A stretch of DNA of 64,000 bases from Plesiocystis pacifica SIR-1 (GCF_000170895.1 NZ_ABCS01000011.1:87092-151091); one strand, 5' to 3'. Positions 36,188 through 44,281 are shown, counted from the first letter of the stretch. Notes: a model not told the origin generated them from the letters alone. Program-made: numbers and translations.

Positions 36188-37477
36188 ATGCGCTTGCCCC
36201 TTGCCTCCCAAACACCCGCGCGCCGCCGCCCCCTGAGCCTGGGCCTCGCCGCGGCGCTGTCCATGACCCTGCTCGCCGCCTGCTCCGACGACTCGGCCGC
36301 GGGCCTCGACGAGCTCGGCGACGAAGTCGGTGACGAATACGGCGACGAGTACGGCGGCGACGAGCTCGGCGACGAAGGCTTCGGTGAGGACGGGGCTGGC
36401 GACAGCGGCGGGGCAGAGGGCGGCGAGAACGAGGACGGCGGAGAGCCCATCGAGCCCGGCCAGCTCACCGGCGGCGAGTGGCGAGACCTCGACGACTGGG
36501 GCTTTTGGCTGGCCCTCGGCGAGCAGGCCTCGGCCTGGACGACGCAGTTCCACCACTGGGGCGTCGACACCTCCATGCGCATCCCGGTCCTGGCCCTCGT
36601 CGACGGCGAGCCGGCGGCCGACGTGGTCGTGCAGGTCCGCGACGGCCTCGACGACCTGCGCTGGACGGCGCGCACCAACAACGAGGGCGAGGCCGAGCTA
36701 TGGCCCGCCTTCGACGGCGAGCTCCTCCAGCCGCCGCTGACCATCCTCGCCGACGGCCACAGCGTGGTCCTCGACACCCTCCCCGAGGTTGGCGCGAGCA
36801 ACCCCGACCCCGTGGTCTTCGAGCTCGACGAGGACCCGGGCGCGACCGGCCTCGACCTGATGTTCGTCGTCGACACCACCGGGTCCATGGGCGACGAGCT
36901 GAGCTACCTCCAGGTCGAGCTCGAGGACGTCATCAACCGGGTCAGCAGCGACCTCGCCAACGACGTCGACCTGCGCCTGAGCGTGAACTTCTACCGCGAC
37001 GAGGGCGACGACTACGTGGTCGAGCCCTTCCCCTTCACCGACGATCCCAGCGTGGCCCTGACCCAGCTCGCCGCCCAGAGCACGGACGGCGGCGGCGACT
37101 GGCCCGAGGCCGTCGACGCGGCCCTGGTCAACGCCGTCTACGAGCACCAGTGGCGCGACTCGGCCCGCGCGCGCCTGATGTTCCTGATCCTCGACGCCCC
37201 GCCGCACGACACGCCCCAGATCCGCGACGTGCTCACCAGCGCCACCGAGGACGCCGCCGCCCTCGGGGTGCGCGTCATCCCCGTGGCCGCCAGCGGCATC
37301 GACAAGCCCACGGAGTTCCTGCTGCGCAGCCTCGACATCGCCACGGGGGGCACCTACACCTTCCTCACCGACCACAGCGGCATCGGCGGATCACACCTGG
37401 AGCCGACGGTGGGCGAGTACAGCGTGGAGCTGTTCAACGACATGCTCGTCCGGCTGATCGTCGAGGCCATGCAATAG
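36188..37477 (+). CDS. von Willebrand factor A domain lipoprotein
   Basis: 429 residues. Signal with lipobox MTLLAAC, then a strongly acidic Gly/Asp/Glu spacer (about 35-95) with GDEYGDEYGG-like repeats, a beta domain (residues 100-215), then a vWA domain: LDLMFVVDTTGSMGDELSYL with MIDAS DxTGS, LRLSVNFYRDEGDDYVVEPF and RLMFLILDAPPHDTPQIRDV containing the second MIDAS element. The Ser and Asp positions needed for Mg2+ binding are present. Surface adhesion or complex assembly is the usual role (inference). Followed 37 bases later by plsC-like gene on the same strand. Confidence 0.88.
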   Translation: MRLPLASQTPARRRPLSLGLAAALSMTLLAACSDDSAAGLDELGDEVGDEYGDEYGGDELGDEGFGEDGAGDSGGAEGGENEDGGEPIEPGQLTGGEWRDLDDWGFWLALGEQASAWTTQFHHWGVDTSMRIPVLALVDGEPAADVVVQVRDGLDDLRWTARTNNEGEAELWPAFDGELLQPPLTILADGHSVVLDTLPEVGASNPDPVVFELDEDPGATGLDLMFVVDTTGSMGDELSYLQVELEDVINRVSSDLANDVDLRLSVNFYRDEGDDYVVEPFPFTDDPSVALTQLAAQSTDGGGDWPEAVDAALVNAVYEHQWRDSARARLMFLILDAPPHDTPQIRDVLTSATEDAAALGVRVIPVAASGIDKPTEFLLRSLDIATGGTYTFLTDHSGIGGSHLEPTVGEYSVELFNDMLVRLIVEAMQ

Positions 37478-37514
37478 TGCGCAAGCACCTGCGCTCCTTG
37501 ACAAGTGCCAGCGA

Positions 37515-38747
37515 ATGCGGACGAATCGGTCCGTGGCATCGTTGACTCGCGACGACTACATCCGCAAGGGCGTCTGGAAAATCCTGTGGTCCCTCGCTGT
37601 CGTCTTTGTGATCCCCTGGACCCGGACCAAGGTGCGTAACTGGGGCCGGGTCCCGCGGCGCGGCGGGCTGCTCATCGTCGCCAATCACCCCTCGCCCTGG
37701 GACCCCATCGCGGTGCCCTGGGCGAGCATCCGCCAGGTCCACAACCTGGGCACGGACCAGCTCCTGCGCGTGCCCTACTTCGGCTGGATGATGCCCTACT
37801 TCTCGATGATCCCGTTCAAGAAGGGCATGCGGGATCCGGAGGCCCTCAAGGAGCTCAAGCGGCGCGTCGACAACGGCGACGCCGCGCTGATCTTCGCCGA
37901 GGGGGACCGGACCTGGACCGGGCGCTCCAACCCCCTCAAGCCGGGCATCGGCCGCATGGTCAAGCGCCTGGGCGTGCCGGTGGCTACGGTCTGCGTGGAG
38001 ACCGGGCACATGAAGTGGCCGCGCTGGGCCAAGTACCCCCGGGCCGTCCCCCTCCAGCTGCGGGTCATCGACGTCACCGACTACCCCGAGGACATGAGCC
38101 CCGAGGCCATCACGGCCGACCTGGCGACCAAGATCAGCGTCGACCCCGAGGCCATCGAGCTGCCCCCGCGCAGCTTCGGCTTCCGCCTCGCCCACGGCCT
38201 GCCCAGCTTGCTGTGGGCCTGCCCGCACTGCTTCGCCGTGGGCGCCCTCCACGTCGCCAAGGACGACGACGACTGCATCGAATGCGGCGCCTGCTCGGCG
38301 CGCTGGCGCGTCACCTTGCGCTGCCAGATCGTCGGCGAGGGCGGCGGGGCCGAGGACATGTTCATCGACAAGGCCGCCTCCCGGCTCCACGAGCACTTCG
38401 GCGAGCTGCCCATCGCCGACCGCGAGAGCTTCGAGAACGACGGCATCGCCCTGGTCAGCGAGGCCATGGTCGAGCGCATCCACCGGGGCAAGGTCGAGGC
38501 CGAGGCCCTCGGCGTCGGTCTGCTCGAGCTGCGCCACGATCGCCTGCGCTTCACCGACGAGCGCGGCCTCGAGCACGAGCTCGAATTCCACTCGGTTCGG
38601 GCCGTGCTCATGCAGGTCGGCAACCGGCTGCAGGTGCGCACGGACGAGGAGAACTTCCAGCTCACGCCCACGGCCCACTCGACGAACATGTGGAAGCTGT
38701 TCATCGACCGCCACCTCCACGAGTACCGCTCGCGCGACGCGAGCTAG
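37515..38747 (+). CDS. PlsC-type 1-acylglycerol-3-phosphate acyltransferase with zinc ribbon
   Basis: 410 residues from ATG 37515; an in-frame GTG at 37533 is an alternative. Short hydrophobic segment (ILWSLAVVFVIPW), then the acyltransferase motifs: IVANHPSPWDP with HxxxxD around residues 57-62, then FKKGMRDPEALKELKRRVDN, LIFAEGDRTWTG (block III, FPEG-like) and VPVATVCVETGHMKWP (block IV). From residue 236 there is CPHC with a later CIECGACSARW, a four-Cys zinc ribbon not found in ordinary PlsC, and another 130 residues of unknown fold. It would acylate lysophosphatidic acid or a related lipid at the inner membrane; the ribbon suggests an extra binding role. Confidence 0.85.
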   Translation: MRTNRSVASLTRDDYIRKGVWKILWSLAVVFVIPWTRTKVRNWGRVPRRGGLLIVANHPSPWDPIAVPWASIRQVHNLGTDQLLRVPYFGWMMPYFSMIPFKKGMRDPEALKELKRRVDNGDAALIFAEGDRTWTGRSNPLKPGIGRMVKRLGVPVATVCVETGHMKWPRWAKYPRAVPLQLRVIDVTDYPEDMSPEAITADLATKISVDPEAIELPPRSFGFRLAHGLPSLLWACPHCFAVGALHVAKDDDDCIECGACSARWRVTLRCQIVGEGGGAEDMFIDKAASRLHEHFGELPIADRESFENDGIALVSEAMVERIHRGKVEAEALGVGLLELRHDRLRFTDERGLEHELEFHSVRAVLMQVGNRLQVRTDEENFQLTPTAHSTNMWKLFIDRHLHEYRSRDAS

Positions 38748-38771
38748 ACCAAGGCTCAGGGGCTCGGGGGC

Positions 38772-39776
38772 TCAGGTCAGCGGCTTCAGGAAGTCGCGCA
38801 GGCGCACCGCGATCTCGTCGGGGTACTCGGCCGGGAGCGCGTGCGTGCCCTCGTCGAGCACCTCCCAGCGCGCCCCAGGCATGGCGTAGGCCATGGCGCG
38901 CAGGCGGTTGACGGGGACGAACGCATCACGCGCGCCGGCCACGACCAAGGCCGGGACGCGGACCTGGGGCAGGATGTCGTCGCCGCAGTGGCGGTGCGCC
39001 TGCTCGAGCATGGCCACGAACAGCCGCGGGTTCATGGCCGCCATGCCCGAGAGGTAGAGCTCGAAGTCGCGGCTGTCGATGCGGTCGCGGTTGACCTCCC
39101 AGCGCATGCCGATGTCGAAAGACAGGCGGCTGGGCAGGACCGAGCGCCACACCCGGGTGGTCCAGCGCTCGGCGATCTTGGTGGTCGCAACCACGGCCGG
39201 GAGCGCGAAGCCAAACACGTCGGTGCCGCGGAAGGAGTCGAGGGGCTGCCCCGGCGGGCCGGCCAGGGAGACCAGCCCGGCGACCCGAGCCCGGTGCCGA
39301 CGGTAGAACTCCAGCGCGACCTGAAAGCCCATGGAGAAGCCGAGCACCGCGACGCGCTCGATGCCCAAGAGCTCGCACGCCGCGGCCGCGTCGTCGGCGA
39401 GGACGTGCATGCCCAGGCGCCAGGGCTTGGGCGGGTTCGGCGACTTGCCGTGGCCGCGGTAGTGCATCAGCACCACGCGACGATCGACGGCGATCTTGGG
39501 CGCGAGGCGGCGAAAGGCCCAGCCCGCGCAGCCGATGCCGTCGAGGATCAGCAGCGCGGGCGGCTCGGTGCCGGACGCGTCGGCCTGCGGCGCGCGGCTC
39601 TGGAGCACGCGGACGAACAGCTTGGCGCCGTCATCTCGCACGAGCCAGCGGCGCTCGACCACCGGCCGGCGTCCAGTTCGCGGCTCGGACGAGGGTCCGA
39701 ACTCGAGATCGGGCCCGGAACGCGAGACGGCGTCTGCGCCGACCTCCAGCTCATGCTCGGAGCGCTCAGACACCAT
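38772..39776 (-). CDS. alpha/beta-hydrolase
   Basis: ATG 39776 gives 334 residues; GGAGGTGATGG makes the exact start ambiguous, since GTG 39773 has better spacing to the SD. Fold hallmarks: LLILDGIGCAGWAFRRLAP with the oxyanion region, VVLMHYRGHGKSPNPPKPWR, nucleophile elbow VAVLGFSMGFQVALEF, acid segment VVAGARDAFVPVNRLRAMAY, and catalytic His in EGTHALPAEYPDE. The triad is complete. The first 45 residues are an extension without signal. Substrate cannot be told; members include esterases and lactonases. The small RHH-like gene lies 100 bases upstream on the same strand. Confidence 0.88.
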   Translation of the reverse strand: MVSERSEHELEVGADAVSRSGPDLEFGPSSEPRTGRRPVVERRWLVRDDGAKLFVRVLQSRAPQADASGTEPPALLILDGIGCAGWAFRRLAPKIAVDRRVVLMHYRGHGKSPNPPKPWRLGMHVLADDAAAACELLGIERVAVLGFSMGFQVALEFYRRHRARVAGLVSLAGPPGQPLDSFRGTDVFGFALPAVVATTKIAERWTTRVWRSVLPSRLSFDIGMRWEVNRDRIDSRDFELYLSGMAAMNPRLFVAMLEQAHRHCGDDILPQVRVPALVVAGARDAFVPVNRLRAMAYAMPGARWEVLDEGTHALPAEYPDEIAVRLRDFLKPLT

Positions 39777-39875
39777 CACCTCCGGGCGAGGAGCGCTCCG
39801 CTCCCCACAGTTCCGGGTCCACTGGGGTCTCCCCGCCTCAGCGAGGTCAACGATGTGAAGAAGAGTTGGGGGCGA

Positions 39876-40085
39876 TCACTCGGACTTGCCGCGATGATCG
39901 TCCTCCATGTCGTCTTCGATGTCGTTGACGCTGGGGAATTTCATGATCTCCTTGCGGGCCAGCTTCCAGGCCTTCTGGACGATCCAGGAAAGAGATCGGT
40001 CCTGACGAGTCGCCTCGTGCTGGATCTCCTTCAGCATCTCTTCGGGAAAGTAGAGGCTCTGCTTGCGCTTGTCGGAGCTGGCCAT
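39876..40085 (-). CDS. small ribbon-helix-helix-like protein (TIGR04563-like)
   Basis: 69 residues: MASSDKRKQSLYFPEEMLKE, then IQHEATRQDRSLSWIVQKAW and an acidic tail. The KQSLYFPEEMLKEI beta-strand plus helix followed by DRSLSWIVQKAWK has the ribbon-helix-helix pattern of MetJ/Arc-type DNA binders. I recall it as the short myxobacterial TIGR04563 family, but cannot check this. An AGAGATTTAGCGA leader with GGGAGAG as SD precedes ATG. Possible repressor of a nearby gene (inference). Confidence 0.8.
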   Translation of the reverse strand: MASSDKRKQSLYFPEEMLKEIQHEATRQDRSLSWIVQKAWKLARKEIMKFPSVNDIEDDMEDDHRGKSE

Positions 40086-40425
40086 TCGCTAAATCTCTCC
40101 CGGTCTTTGATCGGGGAGCGAAACGGTAGGATAGGGTGGGATCGCAGTCAACCGTCTGGGTGCATGTCGGCTCCTCGTGCCGAATATCCGACAGCAGTTT
40201 CCAAACTCGCACCTGAGTGGTTCGACACTGCCCGGGGACGCGCCGACGCGCACGTCTCCCCGACGGGGCCCCCACTCCCCCGCCGGGGCCAAAACTCCCC
40301 TACCCCACCGGTGGATCGTGCTCTCGACTCGGGTGGCCGTTTTCACTTGTCCTCGGTGCCCTTGTCTCGCTACGCTCCCGCCCCCGCCCTCTGCCTTCCT
40401 CCCAGGCCTCGGCATCGAGGAAAGG
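40086..40425. other. divergent intergenic region between RHH-like and DksA-like genes
   Basis: 340 bases, very Pro-codon-like and C-rich at 40270-40420. An inverted repeat (ccggtctttgatcgggg region) lies just upstream of the RHH start and could be an operator. No gene is evident. Confidence 0.4.
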
Positions 40426-40818
40426 ATGGTACCGCTCGTGACTGCCTCAAATCTGAGTCCAGAGCAGCTCGCTGCCTTCAAGCAGCAGCTCAACCAAAAA
40501 CGTGACCACCTGCTCCAGCAGGCCCGGGAGACCCTCGACAACGAGATGGTGCTCTCGCCCGACGATCGCTTCGACGAGGTCGACCAGGCCTCGAGCGAGT
40601 ACATGCAGGCGTTCTCATTCCGCCTTCGCGGCCGCGAACGCCACCTGATGAACAAGATCGAGATCGCCTTGCGCAAGATCGACGAAGGCATCTACGGCAT
40701 GTGCGAAGAGTGCGATGAGCTCATCTCCCTGCGCCGGCTGGAGGCGCGCCCTGAGGCCCCCTTGTGCATCCAATGCAAGGAGGCCCAGGAGAAGGAAGAA
40801 GCGGTCTACGCCGACTGA
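40426..40818 (+). CDS. DksA/TraR-family zinc finger protein
   Basis: ATG 40426 with GAGGAAAGG as Shine-Dalgarno gives 130 residues. Coiled-coil hairpin (LAAFKQQLNQKRDHLLQQAR), a tip with DEVDQASSEYMQAF, whose Asp-rich turn fits the DxxDxA tip of DksA-like proteins that enters the RNA polymerase secondary channel, and the zinc finger with CEECDELISLRRLEARPEAP LCIQC arrangement (CxxC...CxxC) near residues 105-125. Such proteins modulate RNA polymerase with or without ppGpp. Whether this is DksA itself or a paralogue is unclear. Confidence 0.9.
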   Translation: MVPLVTASNLSPEQLAAFKQQLNQKRDHLLQQARETLDNEMVLSPDDRFDEVDQASSEYMQAFSFRLRGRERHLMNKIEIALRKIDEGIYGMCEECDELISLRRLEARPEAPLCIQCKEAQEKEEAVYAD

Positions 40819-41043
40819 GGGGCGCCCTGCCCTCCGCTCGCCGAGCTCTGGGTGAGCGCTCCGTCCCGGCCCCGTCCGTCGCCCGTTGGCGCTCTCGATG
40901 AGCCCGACGCGCGGCGGTTTCGTCGTTGTTTCCAGGCGCCCCGCCAGCGCGGGTGTTGCGCCCCTTACTCCTCTCGATCCCCTCGCGCTCGCGCGCCTTT
41001 TTGATAGGCTGCGCCGCGCTGCCCCTCGGGCATCCGAGCTGCC

Positions 41044-42045
41044 ATGTACCCGACTTTCTTCTCCATCGGCGAGACGCCTGTCCAAGCCTACGGCCTGCTC
41101 CTCGCCGTCGGCCTCGTCCTCGGCTGGATCATCAGCCTCCGCCTGGCTCGCGCCGACAAGCTGCCCGCCGACGTGCTCGGCACGGGCTACGTCATCGCCG
41201 TCGGGGCGGGCTTGCTCGCCGCCCGGGCGATGTGGATGACCGGCAACGAGAGCACCAACTGGACCGAGATCATCCAGCTCCAAGCTGGCGGCATGGTCGG
41301 CTTCGGCGGCGTGCTCGTGGGGCTCATCGCCGCGGTGATGTTCTGCCAGGCCAAGAAGATTCCGGCGTGGCCGTGGCTCGACGCCGCCGCCCCGGCGTTC
41401 ATGGTCGGCGTGGTCATCGAGCGCACCGCGGCCTTCCTCGCGGGCGCCGACTTCGGCCACTACGTCGACCCCAGCTTCTTCCTCGCCGTCGAGTTCCCGG
41501 CCGAGTCCCCCGTGCACGCCTTCCAGCGCGCCAACTGGTCCGGCCTGCGCGTCCCCGAGGAGCACTCGCTCACGGTCCACCCCTCGCAGCTCTACGCCGC
41601 CGTGTTCGCTGCGATCGCGGCCGTCGGCGCCTTCGTGATTCGCAAGCGCCGGCTCTACTCGGGCCAGGTCGCGCTGTTCGTGCTCGGCAGCTACGGAGTC
41701 ATCCGTTACCTCATCGAGGACCCCTTCCGCTACGACGTCACCCCGCCCGTCGCCGGGCCGGTGAGCCTCGGGCACCTGACCGGCGTGGCCGTGGCCGCGG
41801 TCGCCATCGGGGCGCACTTTGGGCGCATGAGCAAGCTCGCCGAGGACCAGGCTGGGGCCCAGCAGTGGAACGGCGGCCCGTGGAGCCCGGACTGGGACGA
41901 CGGCAAGAAGAAGAAAAAGAAGAAGAAAAAAAAGAAGTCGGCCAAGAAGAGCGGCGACGCCAAGAAGAGCGGCGACGCCAAGAAGGCTGACAGCAAAAAG
42001 AGCGACGCCGAGAAGGCCGACAACGCCAAGAGCGACGCCGAGTGA
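41044..42045 (+). CDS. lgt: prolipoprotein diacylglyceryl transferase with Lys-rich tail
   Basis: Lgt transfers diacylglycerol to the lipobox Cys of prolipoproteins in the inner membrane; the window has many substrates. 333 residues, seven membrane segments: YGLLLAVGLVLGWIISLRLA, then GGMVGFGGVLVGLIAA, then MVGVVIERTAAFLAGADFGH (equivalent of the GR-GNF-N-E-G signature, with Arg kept but Asn and Glu replaced), TVHPSQLYAAVFA and GSYGVIRYLIEDPFRYD with the conserved Arg. The variant signature resembles the subgroup with FLAGDDYG. The last 60 residues are a tail of Lys with KKSGDAKKSGDAKKADSKKS, unlike E. coli Lgt. Confidence 0.92.
   Translation: MYPTFFSIGETPVQAYGLLLAVGLVLGWIISLRLARADKLPADVLGTGYVIAVGAGLLAARAMWMTGNESTNWTEIIQLQAGGMVGFGGVLVGLIAAVMFCQAKKIPAWPWLDAAAPAFMVGVVIERTAAFLAGADFGHYVDPSFFLAVEFPAESPVHAFQRANWSGLRVPEEHSLTVHPSQLYAAVFAAIAAVGAFVIRKRRLYSGQVALFVLGSYGVIRYLIEDPFRYDVTPPVAGPVSLGHLTGVAVAAVAIGAHFGRMSKLAEDQAGAQQWNGGPWSPDWDDGKKKKKKKKKKKSAKKSGDAKKSGDAKKADSKKSDAEKADNAKSDAE
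41906..41980 (+). repeat. homopurine tract and 18-bp repeat in the lgt tail
   Basis: About 41906-41938 is almost pure A/G (aag/aaa codons, eleven consecutive Lys), including a run of eight A. It is followed by aagaagagcggcgacgcc repeated in tandem. The run of A could slip and frame-shift only the non-essential tail. Confidence 0.75.
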
Positions 42046-42704
42046 GCCGCTCCGGTGGCGCGCCCATGCCCGTGGCGCTCCTCCACGGCGCCATGCGAGG
42101 GCCCAAGGGCATGCTGCCCACCGCCCGCGCCCTCGAAGGCGCGGGCTTTCGTGCGCGGGCCTTTGGCTACGCCACCCGCCGGCGCGATCTGGCCGGGCAC
42201 GCCGAGTCCCTCGAGGCCGAGCTGCGCGCGTGGCTGGGGAGCGAGGGCCCCGAGGCCATCGGCCTGCTGACCCACAGCATGGGCGGCCTCGTCGCCCGCG
42301 CGCTCCTCGATCGTCCCAGCTTCCGCGCCTGGGCCCCGCGCCAGCGCATGGTCATGCTCGCCCCGCCCAACCAGGGCTCGAGCCTGGCGCAGCAGCTCCA
42401 CGACTTTCCGCCCTTCCACTGGGTCTACGGGCGCGCCGCCGCCGAGCTCCAGCCCGGACCGATCGCCCGCCTGGCCCCTCCGCCAGACTCCTGCGCGACG
42501 CTGATCCTCGTCGGCGGACGCGGCGACTCCAGGGGCTACAACCCGCTGATCGCCGGCGACGACGACGGCGTCGTGGCCACCGCAGACACGCCCCTGCCGG
42601 GCGTGAGCTCCGAGTTCGTCGGCGGGCTGCACTCGACGCTGCAGTGGCGCAAGGACGTCCTCGACCGCGCCGCTCGCTTCCTCGGCACCTCCGAGGCTGG
42701 CTGA
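42042..42704 (+). CDS. lipase/esterase-like alpha/beta-hydrolase
   Basis: GTG 42042 overlaps the lgt stop (GTGA), giving 220 residues; ATG 42066 (MPVALLHGAMRGPKGM) is the alternative. Elements: VALLHG (oxyanion region), IGLLTHSMGGLVARALLD (nucleophile elbow THSMGG), VMLAPPNQGSSLAQQL, and a final IAGDDDGVVATADTPLPGV segment where lipases of this type carry acid and DDGVV. A His near VGGLHSTLQ completes the triad. Resembles PGAP1/LipA-like lipases acting on membrane lipids or lipoproteins. Translational coupling to lgt suggests shared expression. Confidence 0.82.
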   Translation: MSRSGGAPMPVALLHGAMRGPKGMLPTARALEGAGFRARAFGYATRRRDLAGHAESLEAELRAWLGSEGPEAIGLLTHSMGGLVARALLDRPSFRAWAPRQRMVMLAPPNQGSSLAQQLHDFPPFHWVYGRAAAELQPGPIARLAPPPDSCATLILVGGRGDSRGYNPLIAGDDDGVVATADTPLPGVSSEFVGGLHSTLQWRKDVLDRAARFLGTSEAG

Positions 42705-42718
42705 GCAGAACCAAAAGC

Positions 42719-42751
42719 GAGAGGCCGCCGGGGTGAACCTGGCGACCTCTC
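42719..42751 (-). terminator. hairpin following tRNA-Met, shared with the tRNA-Thr locus
   Basis: On the minus strand the 33-base element starts GAGAGGTCGC and ends GCGGCCTCTC, followed by GCTTTTGG, a modest U-tract. It forms a stem of about 14 pairs with one A-C position. It matches the element after tRNA-Thr at 29 of 33 bases. It also lies 15 bases past the lipase stop on the other strand and could terminate both. Confidence 0.8.
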
Positions 42752-42759
42752 CGCATGTG

Positions 42760-42833
42760 TGCCGGGGGGCAGACTTGAACTGCCGACCTGAGGGTTATGA
42801 ATCCTCCGCTCTAACCAGCTGAGCTACCTCGGC
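42760..42833 (-). tRNA. tRNA-Met-like (anticodon CAU)
   Basis: 74 bases: 5' end at 42833, acceptor GCCGAGG against CCCCGGC, D-arm GCTC/GAGC with loop AGCTGGTTA, anticodon loop TTCATAA (CAU), variable AGGTC, T-arm GGCAG/CTGCC with TTCAAGT. An A-C mismatch occurs in the acceptor stem (5:68) and another in the anticodon stem (31:39), which weakens the fold. The overall sequence looks elongator Met-type rather than initiator or Ile2, but the latter cannot be ruled out by eye. Confidence 0.85.
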
Positions 42834-42851
42834 TCGATGTTTGGGGCGCGA

Positions 42852-42880
42852 TTAGTAAACCCGGCATGCTGACGAGTCAA
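42852..42880 (-). promoter_or_regulatory. sigma-70 promoter of tRNA-Met
   Basis: On the minus strand TTGACT (42875-42880), a 17-base spacer, and TACTAA (42852-42857), starting about 20 bases before the tRNA 5' end. It has the same layout as the tRNA-Thr promoter. The rest of 42881-43095 has no gene I can support. Confidence 0.8.
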
Positions 42881-43095
42881 GCCCACGAGCGAAAGTCCCG
42901 AAAATCCCGTTGGAGCGCCGCGCACCGCACGGGCGTCCCCCTCGCGCCCATGCCTCGGGGCTGGACCAAAGATCTGGGAGCTGGCTTGCATGTCGCCCGC
43001 GAACGAAAATGGGCGCCCACCTGGACGCCCCTGCCGATTTTGCTGTGTGCCCCGAGGCGCCTCGACTGAGGCTCCTCGCCCCGACCAAACTCGCC

Positions 43096-43641
43096 TCAGC
43101 CCGGGCTCCACGCGTGCACGTTGGGCACCATGCGGGCGCGGAAGCTCGCCCACCAGGTTCGGCGAGTGACTGGGATCTCGTCGCCCTTCTCCTCCACCGG
43201 AGTGCGCTGGCTGCCGTCGACCATGAGCAGCGAGACCATTTGGTCACCCACGCGCTCGACGCAGCGCTCGGCGGTCTTCGGGTCGCTCTCGGCGAGCTCG
43301 AAGGCGAGGGACAGCTGGGCCGCCAGAGCGGCCGCAGAGTCGGCTAGCTGGGCGTTTGCGCGGTCCTGCTCCCCCCACGCGACGGCGCCCGAGAGCAGCG
43401 CGGCATCGCGGGCGACCTTGAGTCGAAACACGAACTCACTATCGTCCGCGCACTCGTCGCGAAGCTGGCGGTAGCAACGGTTGGCGACGCCGACGCGACG
43501 CAGGAGCATGGGCAACCACTTGCTGCCGAGCGCGCGAACGCGCGAACGAATGGTGTCGGGCGAGAGACTCGAGCCGATCGCAACTGCAGCCATGCCCAAA
43601 AGCACTGCAACGACGATGCCGAACCTTGGAGATCGCTTCAT
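43096..43641 (-). CDS. unknown N-terminally anchored protein
   Basis: ATG 43641 (MKRSPRFGIVVAVLLGMAAV) gives 181 residues; the frame is open further upstream, but across the divergent promoter. The N-terminus is a signal or anchor helix. The rest is helical and rich in Ala/Glu, with a CYRQLRDECADDS pair of cysteines, SLAFELAESDPKTAERCVER, then EEKGDEIPVTRRTWW near the C-terminus. No family recognised. Divergent from the SpoIIAA-like gene. Confidence 0.6.
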   Translation of the reverse strand: MKRSPRFGIVVAVLLGMAAVAIGSSLSPDTIRSRVRALGSKWLPMLLRRVGVANRCYRQLRDECADDSEFVFRLKVARDAALLSGAVAWGEQDRANAQLADSAAALAAQLSLAFELAESDPKTAERCVERVGDQMVSLLMVDGSQRTPVEEKGDEIPVTRRTWWASFRARMVPNVHAWSPG

Positions 43642-43777
43642 GGAATTTTCTCGACTGGACCAAAGGACAAACTGCGTCGCCAGGACCGCTGCTCGAGCTT
43701 CGCGCGAGACCCGAGCCATCGCCTCCGTAGGATTCTTCAGGTGTTCAGCTGACTGCAATTCCAGGTACACAATTTAC

Positions 43778-44263
43778 ATGCCGTGGGCAGTCGATCTGAC
43801 GAGCGCGCAAGAGATCCGAGTTCAGCTCACGGGCTACCTCGACCAAGCCGAAGGTGTCGCCTCGGCCCGGGCGGTGCTCATCAAGCTGGCCTGCGTCCAG
43901 GCGGACCGCTCCGTCGACCTGGTGCTCGAGGTCCCGACCATGTCCGGCTACCACCGCGAGGCGCGGCTGGCCTGGCAAAAAACGCTCTGGAAACACCGCG
44001 GACGCATCAACCGGATGGTCGTCGTGGGTGGCAACTCGGTGATCCGCATGGGCGCGAGCGTCATCGCCATGTCCCTCGGCGTGCCCTTGCTGACCCTCGA
44101 GGTGGAGGCCTCCCCGGAGCTCGAAGCCGAGGTGGACGCCAAGGTAGGCGTCGAGGAGGACGCCCCGGCGCCCCACAGGCGACGGCGGACCGGCTCGATG
44201 CGCTACCGCACCGCTGGCAACCCCTTCGGCAGGCTTCGAGAGGCCAGCCAGCCGCACTGCTGA
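43778..44263 (+). CDS. SpoIIAA/STAS-like protein
   Basis: ATG 43778 gives 161 residues: MPWAVDLTSAQEIRVQLTGY, then VDLVLEVPTMSGYHREARLA, WKHRGRINRMVVVGGNSVIR and MSLGVPLLTLEVEASPEL. The alternating strands and helices with WQKTLWKHRGRINRMVVVGG resemble the SpoIIAA-like/STAS PF11964 family, often in signalling or membrane association. The last 40 residues are Arg-rich. The divergent gene at 43096 shares the 135-base promoter region. No catalytic residue seen. Assignment is moderately sure. Confidence 0.65.
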   Translation: MPWAVDLTSAQEIRVQLTGYLDQAEGVASARAVLIKLACVQADRSVDLVLEVPTMSGYHREARLAWQKTLWKHRGRINRMVVVGGNSVIRMGASVIAMSLGVPLLTLEVEASPELEAEVDAKVGVEEDAPAPHRRRRTGSMRYRTAGNPFGRLREASQPHC

Positions 44264-44281
44264 ACGTGTTACGTCAGCGAG

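Noticed and set aside
37498..37526. TTGACA-17-ACGAAT promoter-like pair at the plsC-type start
   Set aside because: It would put the start site within the coding sequence unless translation begins at GTG 37533. Too uncertain.
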